DNA of 64,000 nucleotides, from positions 62,001 to 126,000 of the forward strand of contig CAYSPT010000003.1 of NCBI GenBank assembly GCA_964432985.1, written 5' to 3'. Shown in pieces: positions 1-7,728 of this stretch. Each line of letters starts with the position of its first letter. Position 1 is the stretch's first letter. The notes below the pieces were generated by a model. The model was given only the letters and a program-made list of their open reading frames with translations. It did not search any database and was not told the DNA's origin. The position numbers and the translations under genes were made by a program. This DNA comes from CAYSPT01 sp964432985 (GTDB taxonomy: Bacteria; Muiribacteriota; CAYSPT01).

Positions 1-654
1 AAGACCATCACCCAGAAGCACACCATCCAGATGGACAGCGAGCCGCCCATCATCGTCAACATCTTCCCCCAGAGCGGCGACACCATCGACGAGAACTATC
101 CCCAGTTTGAGACTACTTCCGCCGACGGTGGGACCATGAACATCTCCGGGACCATCATCGACATCAACGCCGACACCACCACCGGGTACGTGGACGTGGA
201 GGTCAACGGTCTCACCGACTACCGGTTCAAGATCGAGGGCAGCGGCTCCTTCGCCGGCGATATTACAGTCAAGCCGGGGACCAACACCATTGTGGAAAAG
301 ACAAAGGATAAATGCGATAACGAGATGGTTGTGACCAAGAAGGTCACCATCGACATGGGAAAAAGCACCCTGTACGGGCGGGTACTGGACTCCGAAAGCG
401 GCCAGGGCGTGGAAGGGGCCATGATCCAGGCCATCGGGCAAAGCGGAGTCTACCAGGGCCGGTCGGGCTCGGACGGACGTTTCACTATCCGCGACCTTCC
501 CAATGGCGAGTACTCGGTGATCATCGACCGGGACGACTACGTGCGCGGGGTGGAGACCAGCGTCACGGTGCCCAACTACGGCCCCGTGTCAACCGAGGTG
601 ACCCCCACCAGCGTTACGCCCAACATGAGCGTTACGCCCAACATGGATTATTAA
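1..654 (+). CDS. C-terminal part of a secreted or surface Ig-like / carboxypeptidase-regulatory-like domain protein (5' truncated by window edge)
   Basis: The frame is open from base 1, so the first ATG at 31 is probably internal and the gene starts outside the window. The first ~115 residues look like a bacterial Ig-like beta-sandwich (GTIIDINAD, then PGTNTIVEKTKDKCDN, the usual pattern of such repeats). Residues from ~120 match the carboxypeptidase regulatory-like fold: LYGRVLDSESGQGVEGA, then SDGRFTIRDLPNGEYSV. The protein ends in a duplicated SVTPNM hexapeptide and stops at TAA 652-654. Such domains decorate extracellular or outer-surface proteins; no enzymatic part is visible. The target or ligand cannot be told. 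Confidence 0.75.
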   Translation, partial: KTITQKHTIQMDSEPPIIVNIFPQSGDTIDENYPQFETTSADGGTMNISGTIIDINADTTTGYVDVEVNGLTDYRFKIEGSGSFAGDITVKPGTNTIVEKTKDKCDNEMVVTKKVTIDMGKSTLYGRVLDSESGQGVEGAMIQAIGQSGVYQGRSGSDGRFTIRDLPNGEYSVIIDRDDYVRGVETSVTVPNYGPVSTEVTPTSVTPNMSVTPNMDY

Positions 655-720
655 GGACTGGCCCTTACCGCTGCTCAAGCGCCTCCAGGCGGGACACGAT
701 CTCGGTGATCCTCGACAGAG

Positions 721-750
721 TTGACATTGCTTTATTTTTTCGGCTATAAT
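721..750 (+). promoter_or_regulatory. Consensus sigma-70 promoter for the DUF4143 ATPase
   Basis: TTGACA at 721-726, an 18 bp spacer, and TATAAT at 745-750. Both hexamers are perfect. The ATG of the ATPase gene is at 787. The -10 element lies inside a dyad (741-773). Confidence 0.8.
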
Positions 751-773
751 GCAATCAGATTGTAATATAGCCG
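741..773. promoter_or_regulatory. 33-bp dyad overlapping the -10 box, candidate operator
   Basis: The outer arms CGGCTATA (741-748) and TATAGCCG (766-773) are perfect inverted repeats. The inner arms CAAT (752-755) and ATTG (759-762) continue the symmetry around position 757. Because the dyad covers the -10 box and the likely start of transcription, a repressor bound here would block initiation. The same sequence could also form a hairpin in the 5' leader. No dedicated repressor gene lies next to it. Confidence 0.6.
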
Positions 774-786
774 ATAAAGGTGTTCT

Positions 787-2010
787 ATGTACATCACTCG
801 CACTCTCGAATCCAGCGTAGAAGACGCTTCTCAGCAATTTCCCGTGCTCCTGGTAACCGGCGCCAGGCAGGTCGGGAAAACAACGCTTTTAAGGCACCTG
901 GCTAAGGACACTCGAACGTACGTATCCCTCGATGATCCGATGGTCCTGGAGGTAGCCAAAGAAGATCCCGCCCTTTTTTTCCAGAAATATCCGCCTCCCC
1001 TTTTCATTGATGAAATCCAGTATGCACCCGGTCTGCTGCCCTATATCAAAATGCGGGTGGACAGTGCCCGTCAACCGGGACAGTTCTGGTTGACAGGGTC
1101 ACAGCAGTTCCACATGATGAAAGGAGTATCAGAATCCCTCGCAGGCCGCGTCTGTATCTTCCAGCTGATGGGTTTCTCCCGAAGAGAGTTGGCCGGGCAG
1201 AGCCAGGAATCACGTCCGTTCCTGCCACTGCCCGGGACGGTAGAAGAACGCTTTAAAACCGGGGGGAAACTGCTCCTCCGGGATCTCTACCGGCTGATCT
1301 GGAAAGGGTCGTTTCCAGTAATCGCCCTCGATGATGTTTCGAACTGGCAATGGTTCTACAGTTCCTATGTCAGCACGTATTTGCAGCGGGATATCCACGA
1401 TCTGGCCAGAGTCGGCGATGAGATGGCTTTTTTACGCTTTATGAGAGCCGCCGCGGCCCGGACCGGGCAGCTGCTGAACCTGGCGGAACTGGCGCGCGAT
1501 GCCGACATAGCGCAGAATACCGCTAAAAGCTGGCTTTCGATTCTGCTCGCTTCGGGAGTCGCCTACCTGCTGGAACCGTACCACACGAATGTAACCAAGC
1601 GCCTGGTCAAAGCGCCTAAACTCTATTTTCTTGACACCGGATTGTGCGCTTATCTGACCGAATGGTTCACCCCGGAAACGCTCGAAGCCGGAGCCATGTC
1701 CGGAGCGATACTGGAAACATGGATTATTTCGGAGCTTCTGAAAGGTTACCGTCACCATGGACGCCAGGCCCCGTTCTATTATTACCGGGACAGGGATAAA
1801 AAAGAAATAGACCTTCTTATTATCCAGGACGGGACGGTTTATCCGCTGGAGATAAAGAAAACGGCCTCACCGGGCAAACGGGATATCAGGCACTTCCGGC
1901 TTCTTGAAAAGCTGACACTCCCCACAGGTCCGGGTGGAGTAATATGCCTGGCAGAGCAGTCACTGCCGCTCAATTCCTCGAATATGTCTATTCCCGTAGC
2001 GATTATCTAA
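787..2010 (+). CDS. AAA ATPase with C-terminal DUF4143 domain
   Basis: A 407-residue protein of the AAA_14/DUF4143 family, whose usual length is 380-420. The Walker A motif GARQVGKTT is at residues 25-33, and a Walker B-like LFIDEIQ follows near residue 75. The C-terminal half is DUF4143 and ends in EIDLLII...PLEIKKT, the D...ExK arrangement of a PD-(D/E)XK-like fold. Members are common in accessory regions of bacteria and archaea. They are thought to be stand-alone ATPases with a nuclease-like domain, but the cellular role is unknown. The gene is monocistronic, behind its own perfect promoter and dyad, which fits transfer as a self-contained unit. Confidence 0.9.
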   Translation: MYITRTLESSVEDASQQFPVLLVTGARQVGKTTLLRHLAKDTRTYVSLDDPMVLEVAKEDPALFFQKYPPPLFIDEIQYAPGLLPYIKMRVDSARQPGQFWLTGSQQFHMMKGVSESLAGRVCIFQLMGFSRRELAGQSQESRPFLPLPGTVEERFKTGGKLLLRDLYRLIWKGSFPVIALDDVSNWQWFYSSYVSTYLQRDIHDLARVGDEMAFLRFMRAAAARTGQLLNLAELARDADIAQNTAKSWLSILLASGVAYLLEPYHTNVTKRLVKAPKLYFLDTGLCAYLTEWFTPETLEAGAMSGAILETWIISELLKGYRHHGRQAPFYYYRDRDKKEIDLLIIQDGTVYPLEIKKTASPGKRDIRHFRLLEKLTLPTGPGGVICLAEQSLPLNSSNMSIPVAII

Positions 2011-2076
2011 CCCGGGCAATGACTCAATTGTTTTGTGTAATTCGCATGTTTAACTTACGATTTACACAGAACCAAG

Positions 2077-2526
2077 TTACCGGCTCTCCAGGTCGTAGAT
2101 GATCGACCTGAGATCATCCAGTTCCGAGCGCAGGAACTCCACCTCGGTGCGGAGTTCGTCGATCTCTTCGGTCTGCTTCTTGTCAAGCTCTTTGATGGCG
2201 TTTACCAGTACCGGAACCAGCTGCGTGTTATGTATTCCCGGGCTGACTCCCTGCCCTTCCGCCAGCTCGGGGATGAGCTGTTTCACCTCTCGGGGGATAA
2301 AACCAAACCGGCGCCGGGCACCGGGGTTGTCCTTGTCAATGTAGGTAACGGGACGCAGCCTGAGAATTTCACGCAGCCCGTAGCCCGTCAATTCATGTCC
2401 GTCATTCTTGACTGCCTGGATCTGCTTGAGATCCGCGGCTTGGAGCAAGGACGCAGCACAAACACCCATGAAGACCGTCATTCCGATTACTATGGTTAGC
2501 ACCCTGCTACGTTTGATTTCTTTCAT
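2077..2526 (-). CDS. Small secreted protein with a peptidase S74 (tail-fibre chaperone)-like domain
   Basis: 149 residues. The N terminus has a clear signal peptide (hydrophobic stretch after KRSR, probable cleavage after LLQAA). Residues ~40-115 resemble the intramolecular-chaperone S74 domain: LREILRLRPVTYIDKD, then RRFGFIPREVKQLIPEL, then NTQLVPVLVNAIKEL. The last ~35 residues are a heptad-rich coiled coil, as in S74 C-terminal helices. A strong Shine-Dalgarno (AAGGAGGAA) sits 7 nt before the ATG. No long fibre part precedes the domain, and the usual start of an S74 domain with its self-cleavage serine is not obvious, so autoproteolysis is doubtful. Downstream of the ATPase and convergent to it. 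Confidence 0.65.
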   Translation of the reverse strand: MKEIKRSRVLTIVIGMTVFMGVCAASLLQAADLKQIQAVKNDGHELTGYGLREILRLRPVTYIDKDNPGARRRFGFIPREVKQLIPELAEGQGVSPGIHNTQLVPVLVNAIKELDKKQTEEIDELRTEVEFLRSELDDLRSIIYDLESR

Positions 2527-2573
2527 TTATTCTTCCTCCTTCAACACGGCCAGATTTCGGAAAACCACTTTGT

Positions 2574-2602
2574 TTGACATAACCTTACTATTGCATTATA
2601 TG
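2574..2602 (+). promoter_or_regulatory. Sigma-70-like promoter for the 2664 gene
   Basis: TTGACA at 2574-2579 and TATATG at 2597-2602 with a 17 bp spacer, about 60 bp upstream of the ATG at 2664. It lies between two divergent genes. Confidence 0.55.
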
Positions 2603-2663
2603 ATGATTTCATGCTGCTCATGTCAAACCCAACCTGGATACATGGACAGAAGAGGAGGACAGC

Positions 2664-3515
2664 ATGCCCGTCTTTTTTCAGAAAAACCACCCGGTCGCCC
2701 TTAGTATTCTTCTGTATTTGCTACTACTTATGTGCCATATTCCACATCAAGCCTTCGCTCAAGAGGAGCAAAAGCCCGAGGAACAGCCTGAAGCTCAACC
2801 AGAAACAAAACCGGACGCACTGCTTGAAGTCATTCAAAAGTGGAGGAGTAATCGTCCACCTGAAGAACCGACTGCAGTACCTGCTATCAAGGTTAGAGCG
2901 AGGCCAAAAGCCAATGATGAAGACGGCTGGCGCAACGATATCCTGGTTGTGGTCTCGGACAGGAACGGAAACCGAATTCCCGAGGCTCTGGTTACAATTG
3001 GACGTGACAGCTTTACCGCGGATGCCGACGGTACCGTGCTGGCTCCCGACCGGCGGCCGGGGCAATACGTGGTGACGGCCACGGCATCTCTAAACAACAC
3101 AGTGGAAAAAGCTGTTGCGTATATCACTATTTACCTTCAGAAGCAGGATAAAAGGAAACAGGACTGGGAACGTGCTCAATTGCCGCCCGATTTTGACTGG
3201 GAGCAGTATGTAAAGAACCACCTCGACTTGCAAAAAGCAGGGATAAATACGGAGAGGCTGGCCACAAGCCATTATGTGCGGTATGGCCGGAGAGAAGGGC
3301 GTACCTACCTGTCGCCGGAAGCGGAGGCAGTGGATGCGGTGGAGTCTCCATCAAAGGTCGAGCTTCCTCCCGATTTCGACTGGGAACAGTACGTCGAAAA
3401 CTATCCCGATTTGCAGAAGGCCGGCATAGACACTGAAGAGGAAGCCATCAGCCATTATGCCAGCCACGGTATAAATGAGAACCGGTCATACAAACCGCTC
3501 AAGACCGAAGATTGA
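2664..3515 (+). CDS. Secreted protein with a CarboxypepD_reg/Ig-like domain and two DWxxY-type repeats
   Basis: 283 residues. A signal peptide covers residues 1-32 (cleavage likely after QAFA). It is followed by a Gln/Glu/Pro-rich linker (EEQKPEEQPEAQPE). Residues ~90-155 form a carboxypeptidase-regulatory-like beta domain (ILVVVSDRNGNRIPEALVTI). Two ~40-residue repeats follow, each with PPDFDWEQYV, DLQKAGI, a SHY triplet, and G..E.R.Y. This module also occurs at the ends of some glycosyltransferases and cell-surface proteins; its ligand is unknown. An eroded third copy of such a gene is at 5648-5848. I see no catalytic residues, and an extracytoplasmic adhesion or binding role is only a guess. 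Confidence 0.7.
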   Translation: MPVFFQKNHPVALSILLYLLLLMCHIPHQAFAQEEQKPEEQPEAQPETKPDALLEVIQKWRSNRPPEEPTAVPAIKVRARPKANDEDGWRNDILVVVSDRNGNRIPEALVTIGRDSFTADADGTVLAPDRRPGQYVVTATASLNNTVEKAVAYITIYLQKQDKRKQDWERAQLPPDFDWEQYVKNHLDLQKAGINTERLATSHYVRYGRREGRTYLSPEAEAVDAVESPSKVELPPDFDWEQYVENYPDLQKAGIDTEEEAISHYASHGINENRSYKPLKTED

Positions 3516-3565
3516 TCACTATAAGCACGCCCCACCACTTGGTCGGTAATTTGACGAAATAAAAT

Positions 3566-3632
3566 GTATTCCCGGTTAAAACACCAGTTTCATATCGATG
3601 TGGTCGATCCCGGCGTCGAGGTAGATTTCGCC
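3566..3632 (-). pseudogene. Duplicated 3' fragment of a GNAT acetyltransferase gene
   Basis: These 67 bp match 5827-5893 with three mismatches. In the second copy they encode the last residues of the GNAT protein (YLDAGIDHIDMKLVF) on the minus strand. Here nothing upstream continues the GNAT frame, so this is a remnant. It shows that a segment containing the end of a DWxxY-repeat gene and the end of the GNAT gene was once duplicated, with the transposase remnant and corA now between the copies. Confidence 0.75.
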
Positions 3633-3699
3633 TTCAATGATTTCATTATGAAAATGGTACGCCTTTTGCTCATGTCAGTGGCTACCATGAAAAAAAACA

Positions 3700-4110
3700 G
3701 CCATTAAACAATACACGCCGGCCGACCACCAATCAGCCAACTATGCCGGAATCTTCCGTACGTTCTTCGACGAGTTTTGCTCTGTATGGAATGACAGGTT
3801 CGGGAAACGGTACTGTTTCCACAACGAATGGGCCGAACACACAGTAAGGGAATTCATGAAGTGTGGGGACGCCCGATACGGATTTGCCCACCTTCAGTGC
3901 CCAGATTGCTCTGCCTCCCATCTGGTCCCGTTTACCTGTAAATGAAAGATCTGCCTGCCCTGCGGGGAAAAGCGGAAGCACGCCTGGGTGGAAGGTCTTC
4001 TCCGTCGACCCGCTTCTCTGTTCGGAGTGCGGGAAAAATATGGTCTTAAAAAAAATCTACACCGAAAAGAATGAGATAACATCATTTCTACATTACTACA
4101 AAAAGCGATG
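3700..4110 (+). pseudogene. Decayed IS91-type transposase (N- and C-terminal zinc-finger pieces)
   Basis: In the frame of 3700, translation gives an IS91-like N-terminal zinc-binding domain: FDEFCSVWNDRFGKRY, then FMKCGDARYGFAHLQCPDC, then VPFTCK. An in-frame TGA at 3942-3944 interrupts it just before ICLPCGEKRK. About 50 bp later, in the next frame, comes DPLLCSECGKNMVLKKIYTEK, which resembles the C-terminal zinc knuckle of the same transposase family. The catalytic core is gone, so an internal deletion plus a frameshift and a nonsense mutation have destroyed the gene. The rest of 4110-4536 holds no gene I can support, apart from GC-rich inverted sequence near 4422-4460 before corA. Confidence 0.7.
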
Positions 4111-4536
4111 TACCCAAGTACACTCTCTCGATGTAAGCCGTCCGCCGCCGCTCCTGGCTGCTGCATAGGCACTTGATCCAGTTTTCCACATATACGGTTG
4201 ATACACACTCCTGCCCCAAATCTGGCCTGATGTCCCTCATTTACCCCGAATTCCACCATTGTTTTGACCGCCGGGCACCATGATTGTATCATGATCCCGG
4301 TAAGACAGCCGCGATGACAAATCACGGATTGTTTATCAAGGGGAAACTGAGCGAAATTGTATCGAAATGGGACAGTGTAGCTGGTCACTGTCTCATAAAG
4401 TGAATAATGTCAACCAAAACAGCGCGAGTGAAGACGCGCTCCGCGGCCGCCGCGAAAAGCGGCTTCCAAGGAGTTATGATAATATTATGAGATTATGCCG
4501 GAGCCGGAATTGCCGAGCTCCGCGGGAGGTGGATCC

Positions 4537-5601
4537 ATGAGCAGGTTTATCAAAAGAATATCTAAGAATATGGGGCTGCCGGCGGGCACCCTGGTCCACA
4601 TCGGGGATAAGCCTGACCAGGAAGCCCTGATTACCGTTTTCGACTACGATGAATCGAGCTGCACCGAGTTGCATCCGGAAAGCGCTGATGAGTGCCTGAG
4701 GTTCAAGGCTACACCCACAGTAACCTGGATCAACATCGACGGGGTCCACGATGTTGAGCTGATAGCGCAGCTGGGAAAACTCTTCGGTATCCACCCGCTG
4801 AGCCTGGAGGACAGTGTGAATACCGGCCAGCGCCCTAAGTTCGAGGAATTTGAGACCTACCTCTGCGTGGTTCTCAAGATGCTTTACTACGATCCCGACT
4901 CGGAAAATGTGTGCTCGGAACAGTTGGGCTTCATGGTCGGCGACACCTTCGTGCTGTCGTTCCAGGAGCGGAAAGGGGACGTGTTCGACTCCGTCAGGGA
5001 ACGGATCAGGAGCGATAGGGGACGCATCCGGAAAATGGGCGCCGACTACCTCCTGTACGTCCTGATCGACGCCATCGTCGACAACTATTTCATCATCCTG
5101 GAGCGGTTCGGAGACAGGTTAGAGGAACTGGAAGAGGTTCTCCTGGCCGACCCGAATCCGGCCACGCTGCGGGAGATCCACGGTCTCAAGCGCGAGCTTT
5201 TGTTCATGCGCCGGGCGGTGTGGCCTCTGCGGGAAGTGATCGGGGGGCTGCAGCGATTGGAATCGAGCCTCATACGGGACACGACCCTGATGTTTCTCCG
5301 TGACGTATACGACCATACCATCCAGGTCATCGACACCGTGGAGACCTTCCGGGATATGGTTTCCGGGATGCTGGACATCTATCTCTCCAGCGTCAGCAAC
5401 CGGATGAACGAGGTCATGAAGGTGCTGACCATCATTGCCACCATCTTCATCCCCATCACCTTTATCGCGGGGATATACGGGATGAACTTCAAGTACATGC
5501 CCGAGCTTGAGTGGCCTTTCGGCTACGCCCTGGTGTGGGGAGTCATCCTGGCGGTGACAGCAACCATGGTGGTGTTCTTCAAGAAAAAGGACTGGTTCTG
5601 A
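4537..5601 (+). CDS. corA: CorA-family Mg2+/Co2+ transport protein
   Basis: 354 residues from the ATG at 4537, chosen because GGGAGGTGG sits just upstream; an in-frame ATG at 4495 would add 14 unconserved residues. The N-terminal cytosolic alpha/beta domain (TWINIDGVHDVELIAQLG, HPLSLEDSVN) is followed by the long stalk helices. Two C-terminal membrane helices follow, with the signature YGMNF at the end of the first and MPEL in the loop, then a basic KKKDWF tail. This is the pentameric divalent-cation channel of the inner membrane. No M-box riboswitch is visible upstream. The gene sits alone between the two copies of a duplicated segment. Confidence 0.95.
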   Translation: MSRFIKRISKNMGLPAGTLVHIGDKPDQEALITVFDYDESSCTELHPESADECLRFKATPTVTWINIDGVHDVELIAQLGKLFGIHPLSLEDSVNTGQRPKFEEFETYLCVVLKMLYYDPDSENVCSEQLGFMVGDTFVLSFQERKGDVFDSVRERIRSDRGRIRKMGADYLLYVLIDAIVDNYFIILERFGDRLEELEEVLLADPNPATLREIHGLKRELLFMRRAVWPLREVIGGLQRLESSLIRDTTLMFLRDVYDHTIQVIDTVETFRDMVSGMLDIYLSSVSNRMNEVMKVLTIIATIFIPITFIAGIYGMNFKYMPELEWPFGYALVWGVILAVTATMVVFFKKKDWF

Positions 5602-5647
5602 GAAGTCAGCAAGATAAAAACGCTGCTTTCCCCTGCCCAATAGCTTT

Positions 5648-5848
5648 GTGAGTATTTGTTTAGATTTTATGTTAGACTCAAGACTTGATAGAATGAGGAA
5701 GGAAGCAGCGCCGCCGGAAACGGCCTCCGGGGAGTTTCAACAAGAGCAAACGGCTCCAAAGGAGTCAAAGCCCGAAGAAGAAGCCAACAACCACTATGTC
5801 AACCACGGGATAAATGAAAAGCGGCGGTATTCCCGATCAAAACACTAG
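5648..5848 (+). pseudogene. Remnant of a DWxxY-repeat protein gene (3' end)
   Basis: The last ~25 codons give NNHYVNHGINEKRRYSR, the end of the module seen twice in the 2664 gene (SHYASHGINENRSYK). The DFDWEQYV and DLQKAG parts are absent and there is no signal peptide. The remaining N-terminal part is charged and unrelated. It overlaps the 3' end of the convergent GNAT gene by 12 bp. I read it as a truncated paralogue left by the segment duplication, though a short expressed peptide cannot be excluded. Confidence 0.55.
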
Positions 5849-6259
5849 TTTCATATCGATGTGGTCGATCCCGGCGTCGAGGTAGATTTCGCCATATTCG
5901 ATAAACCCGAGTTTGTTATAGAATTCCACGGCGTGACACTGTGAAGACAGCCAAACCGATTGCAGCCCTGATTCCCTGGCCATGGCGATGAACCGCTGCA
6001 TGACCGTAGTGCCTATTCCCTGCCCTCTATAGGCTTTGAGCACCGCTATCCGCCCGATATGGCCATCGGACAGCATGCGCCCGGTACCCACGGGGGTATC
6101 GCCGTCAAAAACCAGTATGTGACGGGCTTCTTCATCCAGCCCGTCCACTTCTTCTTCCTCCGGCACCTTCTGCTCGTGCACGAACACATCGTATCGCACC
6201 GCGTAAACCATCTCGCGGAACCGGGAGAATTCCGAAACGCTGACTTCTGTTAATCGCAT
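5837..6259 (-). CDS. GNAT-family N-acetyltransferase (ElaA-like)
   Basis: 140 residues if it starts at the ATG at 6259 (MRLTEVSVSEF); an ATG at 6283 or a TTG at 6316 would extend it. The acetyl-CoA binding motif A is clear (IGRIAVLKAYRGQGIGTTVMQ), and motif B follows (LSSQCHAVEFYNKLGF). The N-terminal RYDVFVHEQKVPEEEEVDG is the pattern of the ElaA-like subfamily. The substrate is not predictable. The first of three consecutive minus-strand GNAT genes when read by coordinate. A run of ten A residues lies between the two candidate ATGs and could slip. Confidence 0.85.
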   Translation of the reverse strand: MRLTEVSVSEFSRFREMVYAVRYDVFVHEQKVPEEEEVDGLDEEARHILVFDGDTPVGTGRMLSDGHIGRIAVLKAYRGQGIGTTVMQRFIAMARESGLQSVWLSSQCHAVEFYNKLGFIEYGEIYLDAGIDHIDMKLVF

Positions 6260-6305
6260 AGTTTTTTTTTTACCACCAAACATCCTTACTAATTGCGGTG
6301 ATTCT

Positions 6306-6779
6306 TCAACGATCAAGGAGCTTTTTCAGTACATACGCCCACCGTCCGGACATGACCGCAGGACGGCCTCTAAACCGGTCCACGACTGTCATTCCCATGG
6401 ATTCGTAGAACGGGACGGGAGCCTTGCCGAAGGCTGATGTTGTCAGCTCTTCATACCCTGCCCCGTTGACGATTTCCTCGGCGGCGGCGAACAGCTGCCG
6501 GCCGATTCCTTTATGGTGATGATCCGGATGGACATACAGTTTGGCAATATCGTTTTCTTTGACTGCCACCACTCCGGCCACAACATCACCGTCGCCCGCC
6601 ACTAGGTACTGCTGGCTGACCATTTCATCCCGGACGGTATCAACCGAACCCCGCTTCTCGATCAGGAACTCCAGCTCAGCAGAGTTTAAACCATCCCGCT
6701 CACCCATCCAGCGGTAACAGGCGCAGAGAAGATTGCTGACCCGCTTGATGTCCTCTTCACTCATTTCACGAATGTGCAT
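6306..6779 (-). CDS. GNAT-family N-acetyltransferase
   Basis: 157 residues. Starts MHIREMSEEDIKRV, a typical GNAT first strand and helix. Motif A is IAKLYVHPDHHHKGIGRQL, and motif B is APVPFYESMGM. It transfers an acetyl group from acetyl-CoA to an unknown amine, in the cytoplasm. It lies directly upstream of the ElaA-like gene and probably shares a transcript. Proteins of this size class are generic acetyltransferases, so only the family is certain. Confidence 0.85.
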   Translation of the reverse strand: MHIREMSEEDIKRVSNLLCACYRWMGERDGLNSAELEFLIEKRGSVDTVRDEMVSQQYLVAGDGDVVAGVVAVKENDIAKLYVHPDHHHKGIGRQLFAAAEEIVNGAGYEELTTSAFGKAPVPFYESMGMTVVDRFRGRPAVMSGRWAYVLKKLLDR

Positions 6780-6869
6780 TGTTCAATATGCACCTTTCCT
6801 TGTTTCCTGGCCAAAAAAGTGACAGCCAACTGCTTCTTCAGAATTGAGCCGTAACATGCATCTTTCGGA

Positions 6870-7436
6870 TTAAAAGTACTTACATAACAAGTAGCCCTTG
6901 CCACAGTCAAACGTGACATTATTAAAGCCGACTCCTTCTTGAATGACTTTGAATTCAAGCGATGTATGCAGATCGATAGATGTACGGTTCTGTGAGCTTA
7001 CCATGGAGTATACTTCAGAAGCGTCTTTGTTTTTGAGCCAATCGAATCTGGCCCGCGCAAGACCGCTGCCGATTCCCATTCTTCTGAAATCTTTCCGGAT
7101 AATCATTCCCATCAGGTACCATCCAACGGGAGATGGATACGGTGATGGCGACTTTTCCGGATCATACCGCGCCACGCGGCCGAACCCGATCACTTCATTA
7201 TCTTTGACCGCCACAAACAGGGCAAAGTCATCGCCGAATCCGCTGTCTTCAAGTTGCTTTTGGGCTTTTTCAAAGTAGTCGTCAAAAGGACCACCTTCCC
7301 GTTCGGCCGTAAGTGCTGCTATTACTTCAGCGTCGCCGGGAACAGCCAACCTGTACGTCACCCCGGCCGCGGCCTGCCTGCCTGCGATATTCTTCCTGCC
7401 AACAATATCAGGTTCGTATTGTTCATATTTGCTCAT
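6870..7436 (-). CDS. GNAT-family N-acetyltransferase
   Basis: 188 residues from the ATG at 7436. Residues ~30-185 are a GNAT domain: VTYRLAVPGDAEVIAALTAE, LMGMIIRKDFRRMGIGSGLA (motif A), then SSQNRTSIDLHTSLEF (motif B). The ~25-residue N-terminal extension is unconserved. It is the promoter-proximal gene of the three-GNAT cluster, separated by 90 bp from the next. The three proteins are too different to be recent duplicates. Substrate unknown. Confidence 0.85.
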   Translation of the reverse strand: MSKYEQYEPDIVGRKNIAGRQAAAGVTYRLAVPGDAEVIAALTAEREGGPFDDYFEKAQKQLEDSGFGDDFALFVAVKDNEVIGFGRVARYDPEKSPSPYPSPVGWYLMGMIIRKDFRRMGIGSGLARARFDWLKNKDASEVYSMVSSQNRTSIDLHTSLEFKVIQEGVGFNNVTFDCGKGYLLCKYF

Positions 7437-7499
7437 ATTAGTTAGCTATCATAGAGGTTGCTGAAATACTTGCCCTTACGGGAACGGTATACCTGTTCA

Positions 7500-7547
7500 G
7501 GGGTTGTACCAGATTTGGCTCAATTGTATCAAATCTGGTACAACCCC
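7500..7547. repeat. Perfect 18-bp inverted repeat with 12-nt loop
   Basis: Arms 7500-7517 (starting GGGGTTGTACC) and 7530-7547 (ending GGTACAACCCC) are perfectly complementary. No T-run follows on either strand, so it is not an ordinary intrinsic terminator. It lies upstream of the GNAT cluster and the divergent 7729 gene, and could be an operator, a leader hairpin or a mobile-element scar. Confidence 0.7.
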
Positions 7548-7728
7548 ACAAGCGAGCATATATCTGTCTTCCCGACTCATCTGGAGTGCACGCTCCGTAG
7601 TATAGGCAGTAAAACAACTTGCTTTTTCAGATTAACATTCATCTCGAAACTGTCAGCGTATTCCGGTACAATACTAATGTAGATAGCTAATAAGAATAGT
7701 TTAATCAGAGAGAGGTCATGACATCCCA

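Noticed and set aside
2034..2069. Inverted repeat TGTGTAA...TTACACA after the DUF4143 gene as intrinsic terminator
   Set aside because: Arms are short and one pair mismatched, with no T-run; it cannot be called a terminator with confidence.
3894..4388. 164-codon minus-strand frame opposite the transposase remnant
   Set aside because: Overlaps the decayed IS91-type sequence on the other strand and has no family features.
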